NCBI GenBank assembly: GCA_013115135.1
Contig: JABANP010000486.1
Coordinates: 1 to 39,618, forward strand
DNA from: Perkinsus olseni
Taxonomy: Eukaryota; Perkinsozoa; Perkinsida; Perkinsidae
Direction: 5' to 3'
DNA: 39,618 nt
Both the position numbers and the translations under genes were made by a program. The notes beneath the pieces are model-generated. The model did no database searches and was not told the origin of the DNA. It saw nothing but the letters and a program-made list of their open reading frames with translations. This document shows, piece by piece, positions 18,656 through 30,100 of this stretch; the stretch's first letter is position 1, and every line of letters starts with the position of its first letter.

Positions 18656-20406
18656 TTACGCATCTTGCTCTTCTCGCTGTTTCCTAACGATTTCAAGCTG
18701 CAGTTTCCTAATACTATCCTCATCCAAACCTTCTATTTGTACATCCGGGAGGGTCTATAAAAACGAAGTCAATCAGCTACGACCGGCGTGAGACCAACTC
18801 GATCCTACCTCTCCCTCTCTAAGTTTTATCTCTCCTCTACCATCCACAGCATCAGCAATCGCGCCGGCGACAACATTTTGATCGGCCTTGGATGCGTCCT
18901 TAACAGTGCCCTTCACAACAGTCTCCCCTTTCTCGCGAAGGATGTCCTCAATCGTCTGTGGTTCATCTGAGCACAGAACATAGAGAGATTTCCTGCATCG
19001 CCACGCACAGTTGACGCTGGAATCGGGAGTGGAGCGCCTCGTTGATGCACTGACGCCGTTGCCCCTCGACCTTAGCTGTCCCAATTCCCGCTAGTGTCGA
19101 GCATTCACACCGTTCAAAGCCGCGAGAACGTGAACAACCACACCGAAACTATTCTCTACGACCCTTTTCGGCTCCCAGCCACCAGACTAGGAAGCAACCC
19201 ACGGGTGTACGGAAAAGTGTGAGCGAGTAAATATACCACCGCCAGGCCCATGCTCACCTCCGAACCAGCAAAAATGATCCGCAATCAAATGCAGCTTCTC
19301 ACAGCCGGGACAACGTACGATAACAATACCGTTGTGATAGGAATGCTGAAGATGGAGCAAGCATCGCTGAGCGAAATTGTCTAAATATTGATCGCGTTGT
19401 ACATGCAATAGGCATTCAGGATAAATATTTTCTACAGCCATCATCACAGAACGGCTACCGATTCAACTACAAGATGGCTAGTGTTCGGGTTCACCTAACT
19501 TTCTATGGGGTCCTGTATTCAAAAAGAAAAGCACGTCCAGCTACTGGTCATGCTTTTCGGGACGTTATTAGGGAGATGTACCGGACTCCAGTACATCCCC
19601 CAACAAGGTGATACCCCTTCCTTCTAAGCTACAAGTTATCGCGTTCAAAAACGTATTCTCAGCCTTCCCGAGATGAGTGCAACTGAAATGACGGCTCCCA
19701 CCCTCACCTTAGAGATTTTCTTCGCGCTTCTCGTGTTGCACTTTTTGCATGTAAATACCAGAGCATACGCGCTGTCGTCTTTAGTGCCAGGCAAAGATGT
19801 CATGGGGACAGTTCCGGTAGATGAATGATGATGAGCTTGAGGGGAGGAAGAGGTTGTGGTAGTAGAACTAATATCTTGACAAAGGACACGGCACAAATAA
19901 GGAAGTTCACCTTACGCTCGGAATTTTCTTCCACGCACGTACGAGAAAGCTGCTATTATTAGTGACACGATTGGGTGATCGAGCGATTCAACACGTCCTC
20001 GCCAACCCTGTACTGATTCGTATATAGCCTCGCTCGCTTGAGCGTGAAACCGTCACAGTGTCGAACAAGGCACGTAATAGAAAACTAAGTTTAGCCTCTA
20101 TACTCAAACTCCTATGGACTTGTGCTCTCATTCATTATGGCCGATGACCAGCACAAACAGGACTTGAGCGTAACCACGAGAATATAAATGATATTTTCAC
20201 AAGACACGGAGGCACCGGGACTTACCAGTGGAAAACAGCGCGATTCTGTTTGAGGATAGTCGGGGAGGCGCCAAGGCGGGCGTGAAGCTTGGACGGAGAC
20301 CTGCAAAAAGGACAGTACGGCATCAGAGAGGCGTGAGAAGAAGCAATTGACCTGCGGTTGCGAGCATCCCTCCCGCTCGGGTGGCAAAGAGCCGAGCAGC
20401 GCTCAT
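18656..20406 (-). CDS. DNL-type zinc-finger protein (Zim17/Tim15/DNLZ), mitochondrial
   Basis: A predicted mitochondrial-matrix co-factor of mtHsp70 that keeps the chaperone soluble. Six exons total 642 nt (213 residues): 20352-20406, 20226-20300, 19708-19874, 19258-19345, 18809-18966 and 18656-18754. Introns are 51, 351, 362, 291 and 54 nt, all GT/AG with matching phases. Exons 1-2 give a typical presequence (MSAARLFATRAGGMLATA, then LSSNRIALFST). The zinc ribbon is complete: FTCKKCNTRSAKKISK and IVRCPGCEKLHLIADHFCWF, with two CxxC pairs. The family's C-terminal helix is seen as TIEDILREKGETV. A short charged final exon (EIVRKQREEQDA) follows. The start at 20406 was chosen because it yields the presequence in frame. 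Confidence 0.9.
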
Positions 20407-20786
20407 GATGGGTGGAAGGCGATGAACCGATACGAGAGAGTTTTGAAGGGGCAACATTACAATGAGGAGTCGTAAACAATAGATGACTGATCCTCGACTG
20501 CGCGTGTCCGACCTATTTTGAATCCATCCAGTCTCAAGCTAGGATACCTTCCGAGACGGGAGAGACTTCCGTGACGAAAGTCTCAATGAGTTCGGGCGCG
20601 CGCGAGCGAAAACAATTGCATCGCTCCGTCGTGTGCATGCGTGCAAGGCTTCCGTTTTTAGCCGGCCAACACTCCATGATCTTAAAGAACAACGCAAGAT
20701 GGGGGAAAGGTAAATAAGAATACGAGTGAAGAAAAATGAACTCAGACGTTCCTGAGTACTGGTGGAAAATTGTAAGGGCGCCGCGC

Positions 20787-21826
20787 TCATGCGTGGAACG
20801 CGCGGATGGCCGTACGTAACAAAGATCTGCCATCGCTGATGGGCAGATCACCGCCCAGACCAACAAAGGTGATGCCTTGCATATTCACAGAGGTCACCAG
20901 ACGGGCCTTCTCGCGGATCTGCGTCTGCGAATCGTAGTAGTAGCCATCGAACTCGCCAGAGCCCTCAGTGGGAGCTCCCATATGAACCAACTCTTGATAA
21001 GACAAAGCCTCACCCGTGGTCTTGCGGCCCTCGGGAATGATCTGACAGACAACAGAAGAATCTGAACGACTATCGAGTATGCCTTCGCCTACCTGGAATT
21101 CAAGGCTCGATGGGGTGCGGGTGATGTTGTCCCACTTCTGTAGAACTTCATCGGCCCACGCAACGCTCTTGTAGATCTTAGGCGACATGGAATCATTGTC
21201 GAGGTAACAGATGGCGTAGTGGAAGTGAGGAGGGACGTCGACCTGCTTTATGAATGACCATGAGTCTTCGTTGCTGGTGAACCTAGAAGTGACGATGAGC
21301 GCACCATCAAGAAGGGCCGCGACTGGACTTACTGCAGGGCAGCCACGGCGCGGTTCTCACTCCACGTGTAAGACGCGCGTACGATATCACCCATGGTCTG
21401 AACAGCCTCGACGTAATCCGGCATGGCGTAAGAGTCGACCAAGACACCATCCAAATAAAACTTCTCGAAGTGCTCGCGGATCGATTCGGCGAAGCCTCGC
21501 TCGAATCCGGAGGTGTTCTCTCCCTTACTGAAGAGCGGAGAGACGCTCAGATATACTTCAGCTTTGTACTTCTGAGTAAGGTCATGGATCTCGGACATGA
21601 AAGTCACGTTAATGTCACTAGGGACCAGGACGGTCCCCGAGGCGCGGGCGATGCTGGACCCCAAAATGAGCCTGCTGGCTCCGGCCTCAAGCATAGCTTC
21701 GTAGTCGTGCATGGTGAACTCACTTGGTCTCAGGATCAAGGCACTCACAGTGTGCTGACGATCGGCCGAAACCAGAGAGAAATAATCCGATAGCAGGAGG
21801 GAAATAAAGGACAACCCGGCCAGCAT
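20787..21826 (-). CDS. Secreted GH18-like protein, catalytic Glu missing
   Basis: This 329-residue protein resembles chitinase-like GH18 barrels. ATG 21826 starts a signal peptide (MLAGLSFISLLLSDYFSLVSA). Exon 1 is 21333-21826 and exon 2 is 20787-21282. The 50-nt intron has a GTAAGT donor and TTCTAG acceptor, and the join is in phase. The barrel strand that carries the DxxDxDxE active site is seen as YLDGVLVDSY near residue 125, so the proton-donor Glu is replaced by Tyr. The end shows the family's late motifs FDGYYYD near residue 275 and GITFVGLGGD. By family knowledge, GH18 proteins without this Glu often act as lectins; binding rather than hydrolysis is inferred. Confidence 0.68.
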
Positions 21827-23125
21827 TGAAGGGAGGAAAGATTTCACTAAACTGAAGGGCGAAGCAAAGTAAATGTCAAGACGTTCATGAAGGGAGAGTG
21901 ATGTGGTGTGAACAGCGTGACGTGATGTTGAACGCGAACGCGCGACACAGGAGGCGCCACCAATCAGTGTCACGGATGCCTTCTCTTCCTCTCCCTTCGT
22001 GAGCCGCTTTAACTAGTGCCTCCCAGACAAGGCTCGGGTGATACTTTTGCAGAGGGAACGCCGAGTCGCGACTTTCAGACGAGTGCTCCGCCTTCATCGG
22101 GTATAACGGTCGAGACTTATTAGGGTTCGGATAGAGACAGTTCGCGCTGGTTGTGCGCCACCAGGAATTACCCGTCACCTATGTTCATCGAGACATGTTT
22201 TTTCAGCAGCTGCGACACGGACTCGAGTATCTTGGCAAAGTCCAAGTTCTCGGAGTGACTTACTTCACAGCAACCTCCTCTTGATAAGGGAAGAGTCCCT
22301 ACTTGTTTCAAATTGAAACATTCGTTGAAACTTCCAATGAAACCACGCGCATAAGCCCGAGAATGCTGACTGATGTCCTGTGTTAGAAGCGTTCGTGTAA
22401 GGGATATAGCCTTCGAGATGAAAGGATTGAAAGGAACTCGTTTCAGTGTAACGGCCTGCTCTCACCCATAGCTCAGTCCTAGTCAGCAGTCCGTGCGGGA
22501 AATAAACAACTGCGCGTGGATGTTCACGCGCGACTCATGCTGTCGTTATTCAGGTGCGCCAGACTGTCTCGGTACACCGTGTGCACTACAACTCAGTAAA
22601 GTGTGGTTATTTCAGACGGGGCTCGAAGTATGAGAAAACTGATCTCGTTGAGGGTTTGGGGTGAAAGTATGTTCAAAAACAGGACAAGGAACGCTCGTGT
22701 TCGCCGTGACGAACGGACGCACAGCGCGCACAAAGAACAAGGCGCGTACGCAGCAGCAATGAAGGCTTGTCGTGACTGTAGTGCACATAATTGGCGCACC
22801 AGAGGGCCCCACTCCACAAAGAGCACCTCGTAATGGTTATATCGCTGATCGTGTCAAGCTTCGATAAGAGGTTACGCTGAAGCTAAGTGGCGCATGATAA
22901 GAAGACAGCAGATGAAAGATTGGATTTCAGACGACAAAACTCGGGTACTGTGTTCTCAATCGCCTTGCACGGTAATATACTGTGGCTCCTCCGCTGTTGC
23001 TCACAGTCAACGCAAGGAGTGTAAAATCTTCTACTTGGATCTATTCGGGGGGCGAGAGTATTAGCAACGCACGCATGCACAAGACGATCGGCGCGCAATG
23101 AGTAACATACACATATGCGGTAGTT
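21827..23125. other. No assigned gene
   Basis: Short frames occur on both strands (for example 22603-22833 +, 22265-22465 -), but none shows a domain, splice chain or convincing composition. The proximal part should hold the promoter of the GH18-like gene. The GCGCGT/GTGCGC-rich stretch at 22500-22830 is compositionally different. Confidence 0.4.
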
Positions 23126-23746
23126 TCAACCCCTCCAGTGCCAGAAAGGGTAGTTGTTACTACTGAGGATGCTCTCTAATAGCGCGAGGTGGGTTCCGCA
23201 GAGGGTTGCGTGATCGCCACTGAACACTACAGGAAGATACTCAACATCATGACAATGCAGCACACGGGAAGGCATTAAATCGACTTGTGTCCGCCGTTCC
23301 CGACGGTTTTCGTTGCAACTCCTGGTATCTTCGCAGCACATCGCGATGATGCCTACGGTCTCGCTTGTGCCGTGACCTTGCCAGTACTGCACGGACCTCG
23401 GGCGCGTACAGGGATAAGTCGATAGCGAAAGTGGGACGATCTGAGCAGTGAATATGGTCAAGGACATCTGCAGGACCACAGGATGCATCTGGTTATCTCG
23501 GGTCAGAAAAAAGATTGAATATGGCTTCATACTTTTCATTGAAGGCTTTTCAACTCGATCGCCCTGCTCTCGGCTATACGTTCGGGGACGATCGGCTCGA
23601 CACTTCCACCGTGGGGTCTGCGAACGAACACAACAGACATGAGCAGGCTCACCACATATCTCGATATTGACGACAGAGAAAGGCGTAAGACTGCTGGATA
23701 CCCAGTTGAGAGAATACAGCGTTTCAGTAGGGGGCGAATTTCTCAT
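23126..23746 (-). CDS. Hypothetical protein, 206 residues
   Basis: This ATG-initiated minus-strand frame is free of stops for 621 nt and contains many Cys and Arg (WKCRADRPRTY, CEDTRSCNENRRERR, HCHDVEYLPVVFSGDH). No signal peptide, membrane span or known domain was recognised. Length argues mildly for coding. A random open frame or an exon of a larger gene cannot be excluded. Confidence 0.35.
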   Translation of the reverse strand: MRNSPPTETLYSLNWVSSSLTPFSVVNIEICGEPAHVCCVRSQTPRWKCRADRPRTYSREQGDRVEKPSMKSMKPYSIFFLTRDNQMHPVVLQMSLTIFTAQIVPLSLSTYPCTRPRSVQYWQGHGTSETVGIIAMCCEDTRSCNENRRERRTQVDLMPSRVLHCHDVEYLPVVFSGDHATLCGTHLALLESILSSNNYPFWHWRG

Positions 23747-23908
23747 CTGCCGCTAGGAGTCGATGCGGAAACCACGAAAGAATTACCTGTCCAAGAACGG
23801 GGAGACTCATGGCCAGGTCATAGGGCATACAGCTGGTTTTGTAACTGACCGCATGATGGCCGTACAAGAGCACTAAGCGATTATAAGCCTTCGACCGCTG
23901 TAATCTCA

Positions 23909-24232
23909 CTAAATGAGTTTGTTCCGACTAAGATGTCGTCCTCGAAGCTCCCTCGTTTTATCATCGGTATGGTCGTCATCATATTCGGTTCTTTTCGCCG
24001 CTCGCTTGCCATCTGGGTAACGTATTCTCCTCGTAATTTGTCTCATGTCATCTAGTGTTCTATCAAAGATGTAACAACGTCTTCTCATTTCGGCCACCGC
24101 AGCTGGATCGATTCGTTTCGTGACTTCCTTCGCCCGGAGCGCCTCGAGTTGAGCCTTCACCAACAGCGTCAACTTACTAGTGCTTGCGGTCAGACGCTCT
24201 TCCTTGGGCGGGCCTGAAGGAACTTCAATCAT
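23909..24232 (-). CDS. Small charged protein, unknown
   Basis: ATG 24232 opens MIEVPSGPPKEERLTASTSK, followed by a helical, Lys/Arg/Glu-rich segment (LLVKAQLEALRAKEVTKRID, AAVAEMRRRCYIF) and a charged tail. Composition is clearly protein-like and suggests a short coiled coil. It lies about 120 nt upstream of, and divergent from, the start of retrotransposon element 1. It could be an exon truncated by that insertion. Confidence 0.5.
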   Translation of the reverse strand: MIEVPSGPPKEERLTASTSKLTLLVKAQLEALRAKEVTKRIDPAAVAEMRRRCYIFDRTLDDMRQITRRIRYPDGKRAAKRTEYDDDHTDDKTRELRGRHLSRNKLI

Positions 24233-24351
24233 CTCCGGACCACAGCGCAGGGGATGTTCTCACCTCGGTTCATACGCGTACATGCGTGCGAAGTAAATTC
24301 TGTATCGTGCGCGTTCTGTGCATCGCTCCGCTGCCAAAATGTTGCATGTTC

Positions 24352-24402
24352 TGCGCGTCCCTCTGGGACTCGGGGCTACTAGCGCGCGCCCAGACTAAGC
24401 GC
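24352..24402 (+). repeat. 51-bp direct repeat, copy 1
   Basis: Identical to 36084-36134. It contains a GTCCC-TCT-GGGAC hairpin and ends CCCAGACTAAGCGC. A weaker match continues downstream (GATCTGTTGAAACGG here versus GATCTTCGAAACGG after copy 2), so both copies appear to mark the 5' end of related elements. Confidence 0.9.
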
Positions 24403-26567
24403 AGCAGGATGAAACGACTAGATCTGTTGAAACGGACTATCCGCTTTTTGAGGCACTACTTGACCGTTGAATCGACTGCTATCGTTGAACTACTCACGAA
24501 CTACTTCCTGAGGCGTTTGACGACGGTTCGGTTGGTAGTCGGTACTATAGAACTAACGCAGTCTATAGTGGTGTTGACTAGTGGTTCTTTGGTGAACTAT
24601 TAGCTGACTACTGACTACGATTAGTCTGCTTTTGACGTGGTGTATTTGCAACTACTAGATATTACGTGCTGAGCGCTCAAACCACTACTCCTAGGACCTA
24701 GACTACTATCGTTTGAGTGATATCCTCTTACTGGGATTGCGTTTGACTAGTAGGTCGATACTAGTTTGGCACTTGTCTTGGTTCGGAATCGGTTCTCTCG
24801 CGGCTTCTTCGACTAGGCGGCAGCGTTTCAAAACTACCTCTCTTCTCTTCTACAACTACGCTCGCCGCCAGCCCGCGCATTCTACCGGGATGCATGGTGC
24901 CTACAGCCGACGCTTCTACTATGTTCCACTACCGAGCGAAGTTTGTCCTCCATTGGGCTTCTGTGGTTACTACAAGACCAAGACCGGCCATCTTGAGCCT
25001 TCCCCGACCATCCGTTCCCGGAGGACTACTTCCACGGTTACCAAGAGACGACGCTCGGTACAAGGACATTCACTATGTCGGCCTGACTCCCCACGTGGTC
25101 TACACCCCGGTGTACTAGCTATACATCGTGGGTATAGTCCCTGACGACACGGTAGACATGATGGCGGGGAAACCTGCCGTGTAGTCTACTACTCGAGTAC
25201 AGCCACACTAGGAGTCCACCTGTGCGCACGGGTGGATACTACGGAGTCAGAGGCGCCATCATCTCACTACGCCATCTTTGAACCACCCTTGGATTCAAGA
25301 GAGTATAACTGACGAGTTTACTCTTGTTGCACACACCACTACGGCCCTACCCCATGGAGCCCGTAGAATGTCATTATTGGAATTGTATTAAGGAGGCCTA
25401 CGCTACTTGCAGACGACTAGACTCTCAACTACCTCCCTCACTACAGAAGAGTCTAGTATCGACATGGGCTTCCGACTGTTCTCGACGACGTGGTCCACTT
25501 TCGGTGGTTACTTCCGTTTTACGACCACTACAACTAGAGTGGTATAGTCTACTTGGGTTGTGGACTAGTCACTTCCTACCACTTGCCTCTAACATGCAAC
25601 GTCATACTATTGGTTGGGCGTAACTAACCGTTAGAGAAGGATATAGCGAACCTCTGGTACGTGGAAGCGCTTGAGTTTGCGCTTGTTCTTGGGGGTTTCG
25701 ACTCTATGTACTACGTTCCCCATATCTCGTCGAGATCCACTATACTAGTAACGTTCACGTCTTTGGTGTTTATTCGTGGACGTTGTTCTTGGTTTGGACA
25801 CTGGTATGGTCACAGTTTTACTACTCCAATGCACTTCATAGTCACGATTCTTGTCCTAGGTCATTGGCGAGAACATGACTAGTTTGACTTTCGCATTGGT
25901 AGCGTTCCTACCTTGGTGATTGGCAGAGAACGTTATTCTCGATTTGATGCACTAATGCGATGATGGTTTCTACCACTACTACCCAAGCTACCGGAGGCAC
26001 TCCTGATCTTGGTATTGACAGAGGACGCTATGTCTAGGTATTGACAACCGGTATCTTGAGCTTCGACTCGAATCAGTGATGAGACACCAACCACGTGGAC
26101 GAGATAACACGATTACCTCCTGCGGTCCTACCACGCAGCTCTTACCCTATCACTGACCTGTCGAAGACGTTACTATGTCCTTGGTTTTTGGCCTATCCTT
26201 TACGGCCTTGGCTTTGGCCGACGTACTACCTTAGCTTTGTCAACAGGCCCATTCTTGGCGTTGATAAGGGCTACTGTACCACCTATTGTACTATCTTCAA
26301 CTAGTATGTAAGATTATTCACACATTCAGCTATTCACACGGCTATGATGAAAGCCTGAGAAGGTTATTTCGACTAGCTCATCTTCGAGACTAGAAGAGGC
26401 AGTTTGAAGAGGATGATTGACGATATATAATAAACGTTCATTGTTGAGGGATGGCACGTGATGTTTCTACTAGTGACTAATCAATTAATCACACCTACTA
26501 CAAGCTAGGTACTAAGGGACGTATACACTGGGGAGAGCCCAGGTGGGAGTCACTGCGTACCCTTGGG

Positions 26568-26605
26568 TCACTAGTGAGCTATTTGACGACGGCCCTCACT
26601 AGTGA
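26568..26605. repeat. 11-bp inverted repeat with 16-nt loop
   Basis: TCACTAGTGAG (26568-26578) is followed 16 nt later by CTCACTAGTGA (26595-26605), its exact reverse complement. It is the first of several ACTAG-type stem-loops in the leader. Confidence 0.85.
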
Positions 26606-26729
26606 TACCGAACTACTTTGGTGACGTCGCCGGTTACTAGCGCCCGAGGCAAAGGGACCTTCGCTACGCCAATAGGAGAACTCTAACTACAAGGGCCAGG
26701 TTATGCATTCGCGTAGGTACAGCGAAAAT

Positions 26730-27060
26730 CTGACTAGAAGCGGTACTAGTCAGTTATCGCAGCCGCTGTGGGTTCGCCTATATGCTGTGATACTACCAAA
26801 GGTTGTAAACCTGACTAGTAACTGGCGTTGCTAGTCAGTCACTATGGGGGAAGGCCCTTTCCTAACCCGATAGTGCTGATGAGCTTGTAAACCTGGCTAG
26901 TGATCGGCATCACTAGGCAGTCATGGCTGGACTTCCAGCTGTGCTGATGAGCTTGTAAATCTAACTCGTAGTTTACTACTTGTTAGTCACTACGAGGCTG
27001 GACCCTTGCCTGTAGTGCTATTCAAACCTGGGAGCTGGTCTTGCCAATTCCCAGTCACCT
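26730..27060 (+). repeat. Tandem hairpin array with CTGATGAG...GTAAAC cores
   Basis: Successive stem-loops are seen directly: 26730-26737/26746-26753, 26811-26822/26827-26838 (12 bp, tetraloop TGGC), 26897-26904/26909-26916, one near 26960-26990 and one near 27030-27056. Two are preceded by CTGATGAGCTTGTAAA (26876 and 26944, 68 nt apart), and most are followed by TC. Between units, second stems form, such as CACTAT 26840-26845 with ATAGTG 26870-26875. Arms differ in sequence but still pair, so the structure rather than the sequence seems conserved. Confidence 0.75.
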
Positions 27061-27197
27061 AGAGAGGACGAGCCTTGGCTTCCTCCTCGGTGTTGCTACT
27101 GCGCTGTGGTTTCTACTACACCATCTCTGAAACGCGTTGCGTGGGGTCGGCTGATTTATAGCTATGTTAGCGATTCTTGACTTCTATACTCTCTACG

Positions 27198-30100
27198 ATG
27201 GAAGATTCTCGCACCACCAACAACTACAACGACCCAGCTAACCCCACACGTCCTGGAGATGGCATGATTCCCCCACCACTACTACGTGATGGACTACCTC
27301 ATTCTGAGGGTAACGAACCACCTCCACTCGCTGGTGCCCACACTCATCTGGAGATCCCGTCCGGCATCCACCCTCCTATGGTTCTTCCGATCAACAACAC
27401 TACGGTTGCTGGCCGTAGTCAAGAACAACCTGCTGCCAATACATCCGACAATCTTCACGATGTTGAAGCAGGTGACAACCGTGAACTACCTCCACGACAA
27501 CGCCTACCCCCGGGGCCAAATCGAGCTCCGCAATACCAACTACCGCCGGACGGCTATCCTGCTAGCCCAGCAGGGATGATTCCCAACCAGGATCTCGCAC
27601 AACCCCGTGGTGTGGGAGTCTACCCTGCTGCCTACACTAGTGAGGCTACGGTAGCCACTGATGATTGGCGCGCAGAAGTGTACCAACGTGGCCAACACCC
27701 GGTTTCTACGGATCACCGAGCTCAGCGACTACCGCCTCCCCCGCCACACTATCCCCACCCAGGAGACTATTGTGGCCAACCAAGATATTCTGAGATCCAG
27801 CAACTACCCCCTTACTATGTTCCCAGAAGACCCCCACAGGTGGATTCTCATCGGGTGCACAGCAGACCTTATGGACCCCATCATTCTCGCTCGGACTATG
27901 CAGAGGCTGCGGGCCAGACCACTATGCCTCAGCACCAACATGAACGTGGCCAACCAGTTGGTGATCCTTACTACCCGCCTAGAGTAAACGCCACTAGTCA
28001 CGGATATCCACAGCAAGCTCAACTACCACCCTATTTTGATGCTCTACCTCCGACTGGTCCGGCTCAGCTACAGAGCCTACCGAGCCCGTTCTACGTTCCT
28101 CGTAAAAGAGGGATGAGTTACTACGGTTGGTGCGAGGGGTGCGGTGACTACCGTTGTGCTGCTCAGATAGCCATTAAGGAATACGACTCTGCCGAGCGTG
28201 TTGTGGCTAGTCTGAAACCCAGAACTATCTTCAAGGGTCCTGAGGATACTCGTTCCGGTACTAGTTTCATCGAAACTATGTATACGGAAACTGAAGGCCA
28301 CCCAGACGTCGTTAGATATTTATGGCTTAAGCGCTATACTACGTCTTACGTCTGGAGTGTGCTGACTGATGGCATACAACCGCCTACGAGGTGCCATAGG
28401 TCCTATGGTTCTCAACTACAACTGTTAATTGATCGACTACGCCATCACTATGATACCCTAGGTCATGTCCAACGCACTAGCGATGACTTGGCCCACTGTG
28501 TTCAGGGTGGTGGCACCGTCTATAGGTTTATACAGAAGTTGGAGACTATGGCCTCTGAACTGTATGCCCTCGGTTCACCGGTGCCATACCGTGACCTGAA
28601 ACTACGCCTCCATAAGGGCCTCAAGTCCATACTACTGAGACAAAGACTAGACGTCGACCTCATGAATGACCATATGTCCTTTGAACAGTTCAGAGACCGC
28701 GTCCTGCTCCATCACAAACAGTTGACCAACTACTACGGTGTCGACTATGAGACTAATGAGGGCGCTGCCCGGTCCCCTGGCTTTCGACCTGTGAGGACTC
28801 AGGCTCGTCCCAACTATGCTCGTACCAGGGAGCAATCGGTTGAATCACGAGGTGGTCAAAGCTCTCATCGTGACTACACCCCGAGGAGCTCTCCGAGTCC
28901 TGCCCGACCCCGCCCACTACAGCCTCGGTCTGTCAACATTGTTGACGAGGACACCGAGGAATTATCTGAAGACGAACATTCACTACGACACCTACTTGCC
29001 ATCAGGAATGATGTTACCGGGTTCCTATGCTTTCGTTGTCACCAGAAGGGTCACTCGGCTAAGAACTGCTTGCAAGCTGCACCGGCCGAACTAGCCACTA
29101 GGTGCAAGGTGTGCGGAAATCCCGGTCATACTACTGATGCCTGTCGTGTCAACGTGGAACAGATTGTTTGTCATCGTTGCAACAATCCGGGCCATTTGGC
29201 GTATGTGTGTGGCGCTAAACTACCTGCTACGGCGAAGACTACTAAGGATCCGCTTCGAAGACCTCCAACGCCATCCACTAGAGGCGCTCAACCTCGTCCT
29301 GCCACGAAGGTACGGGCAAATACTAGTGTCCATGCCACCTTCCTAGATGACGAGGAGTCCAGAAGCGACCACCACTGCCATACACTACGGTGTACTCCAC
29401 CACTAGATGCCCGGGTACAACACCGTGAAGGGATGATGACCGGATACATCACTTTAGAAGACACCGAAGTCGTGGCTATCTATGACACCGGTGCCGATGT
29501 TTCTCTGATTACAGCCGAGTGTCTCAACTACGTGTCCCCGGATGCGGCGGTGAACACTAATGTACCCAGCTCACTAAGTGCCGCTAATGGTGGACACCTT
29601 CATACTATTGGGACAGTACGACTAAGACTGTCTACTCCGAGCACTAGCCAGGTTGATACCTTCTTGGTTACGACGGTACCACTGACAACTCCGGTCATAC
29701 TCGGATGCCCTACGATGTCTTTACTCAAGACTCGTATCACTATAGGGCCTGACGGTTATCATATTGAGACTAACTACTGTGACACTCCGAAGACTAACAA
29801 GGTTGGTTCCGACGATCACGTTCAGCACATGGAGGGTGATCACTGTGAAGACCCTCCCAAGGACCATGACGACTACATCACCAACTACAAAATCAAGTAC
29901 ATCAACCAACTCTGTCTTCAGGAAGGGTGTGAGCCTCTCCGCTACAATGGGTTAGACTTACCACCCACTACTCCATGGTTCTCAATACTATATCCTGGTT
30001 CTGTCCCTACAACAATCAATGATGATTCATTGATTCGTGGCCAAGGCCGATGTAACCACGGGACCAGTGACACTACTACAATTAATCAAGTACAGGCGCC

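Larger units (their letters stand above)
24403..27197 (+). other. Long leader of element 1
   Basis: This ACTA-rich stretch has no long conserved ORF. Two overlapping frames at 24713-25144 and 24894-25118 are protein-like (the latter, from ATG 24894, reads DDARYKDIHYVGLTPHVVYT), and 25324-25623 is open, but none matches a retroelement domain. The 3' part (26560-27060) is full of stable hairpins. It could be an LTR plus packaging/IRES region, or a relic of a nested element. Confidence 0.5.

Noticed and set aside
22593..22833. Overlapping ORFs of 66-77 codons on both strands
   Set aside because: They have no domain and no splice context, and their lengths are expected by chance in GC-rich sequence.
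26876..26990. Canonical hammerhead ribozymes
   Set aside because: The core lacks the GAAA box (GTAAAC or GTAAAT instead), and the closing A15.1-U16.1 pair is missing. It is kept only as a resemblance.
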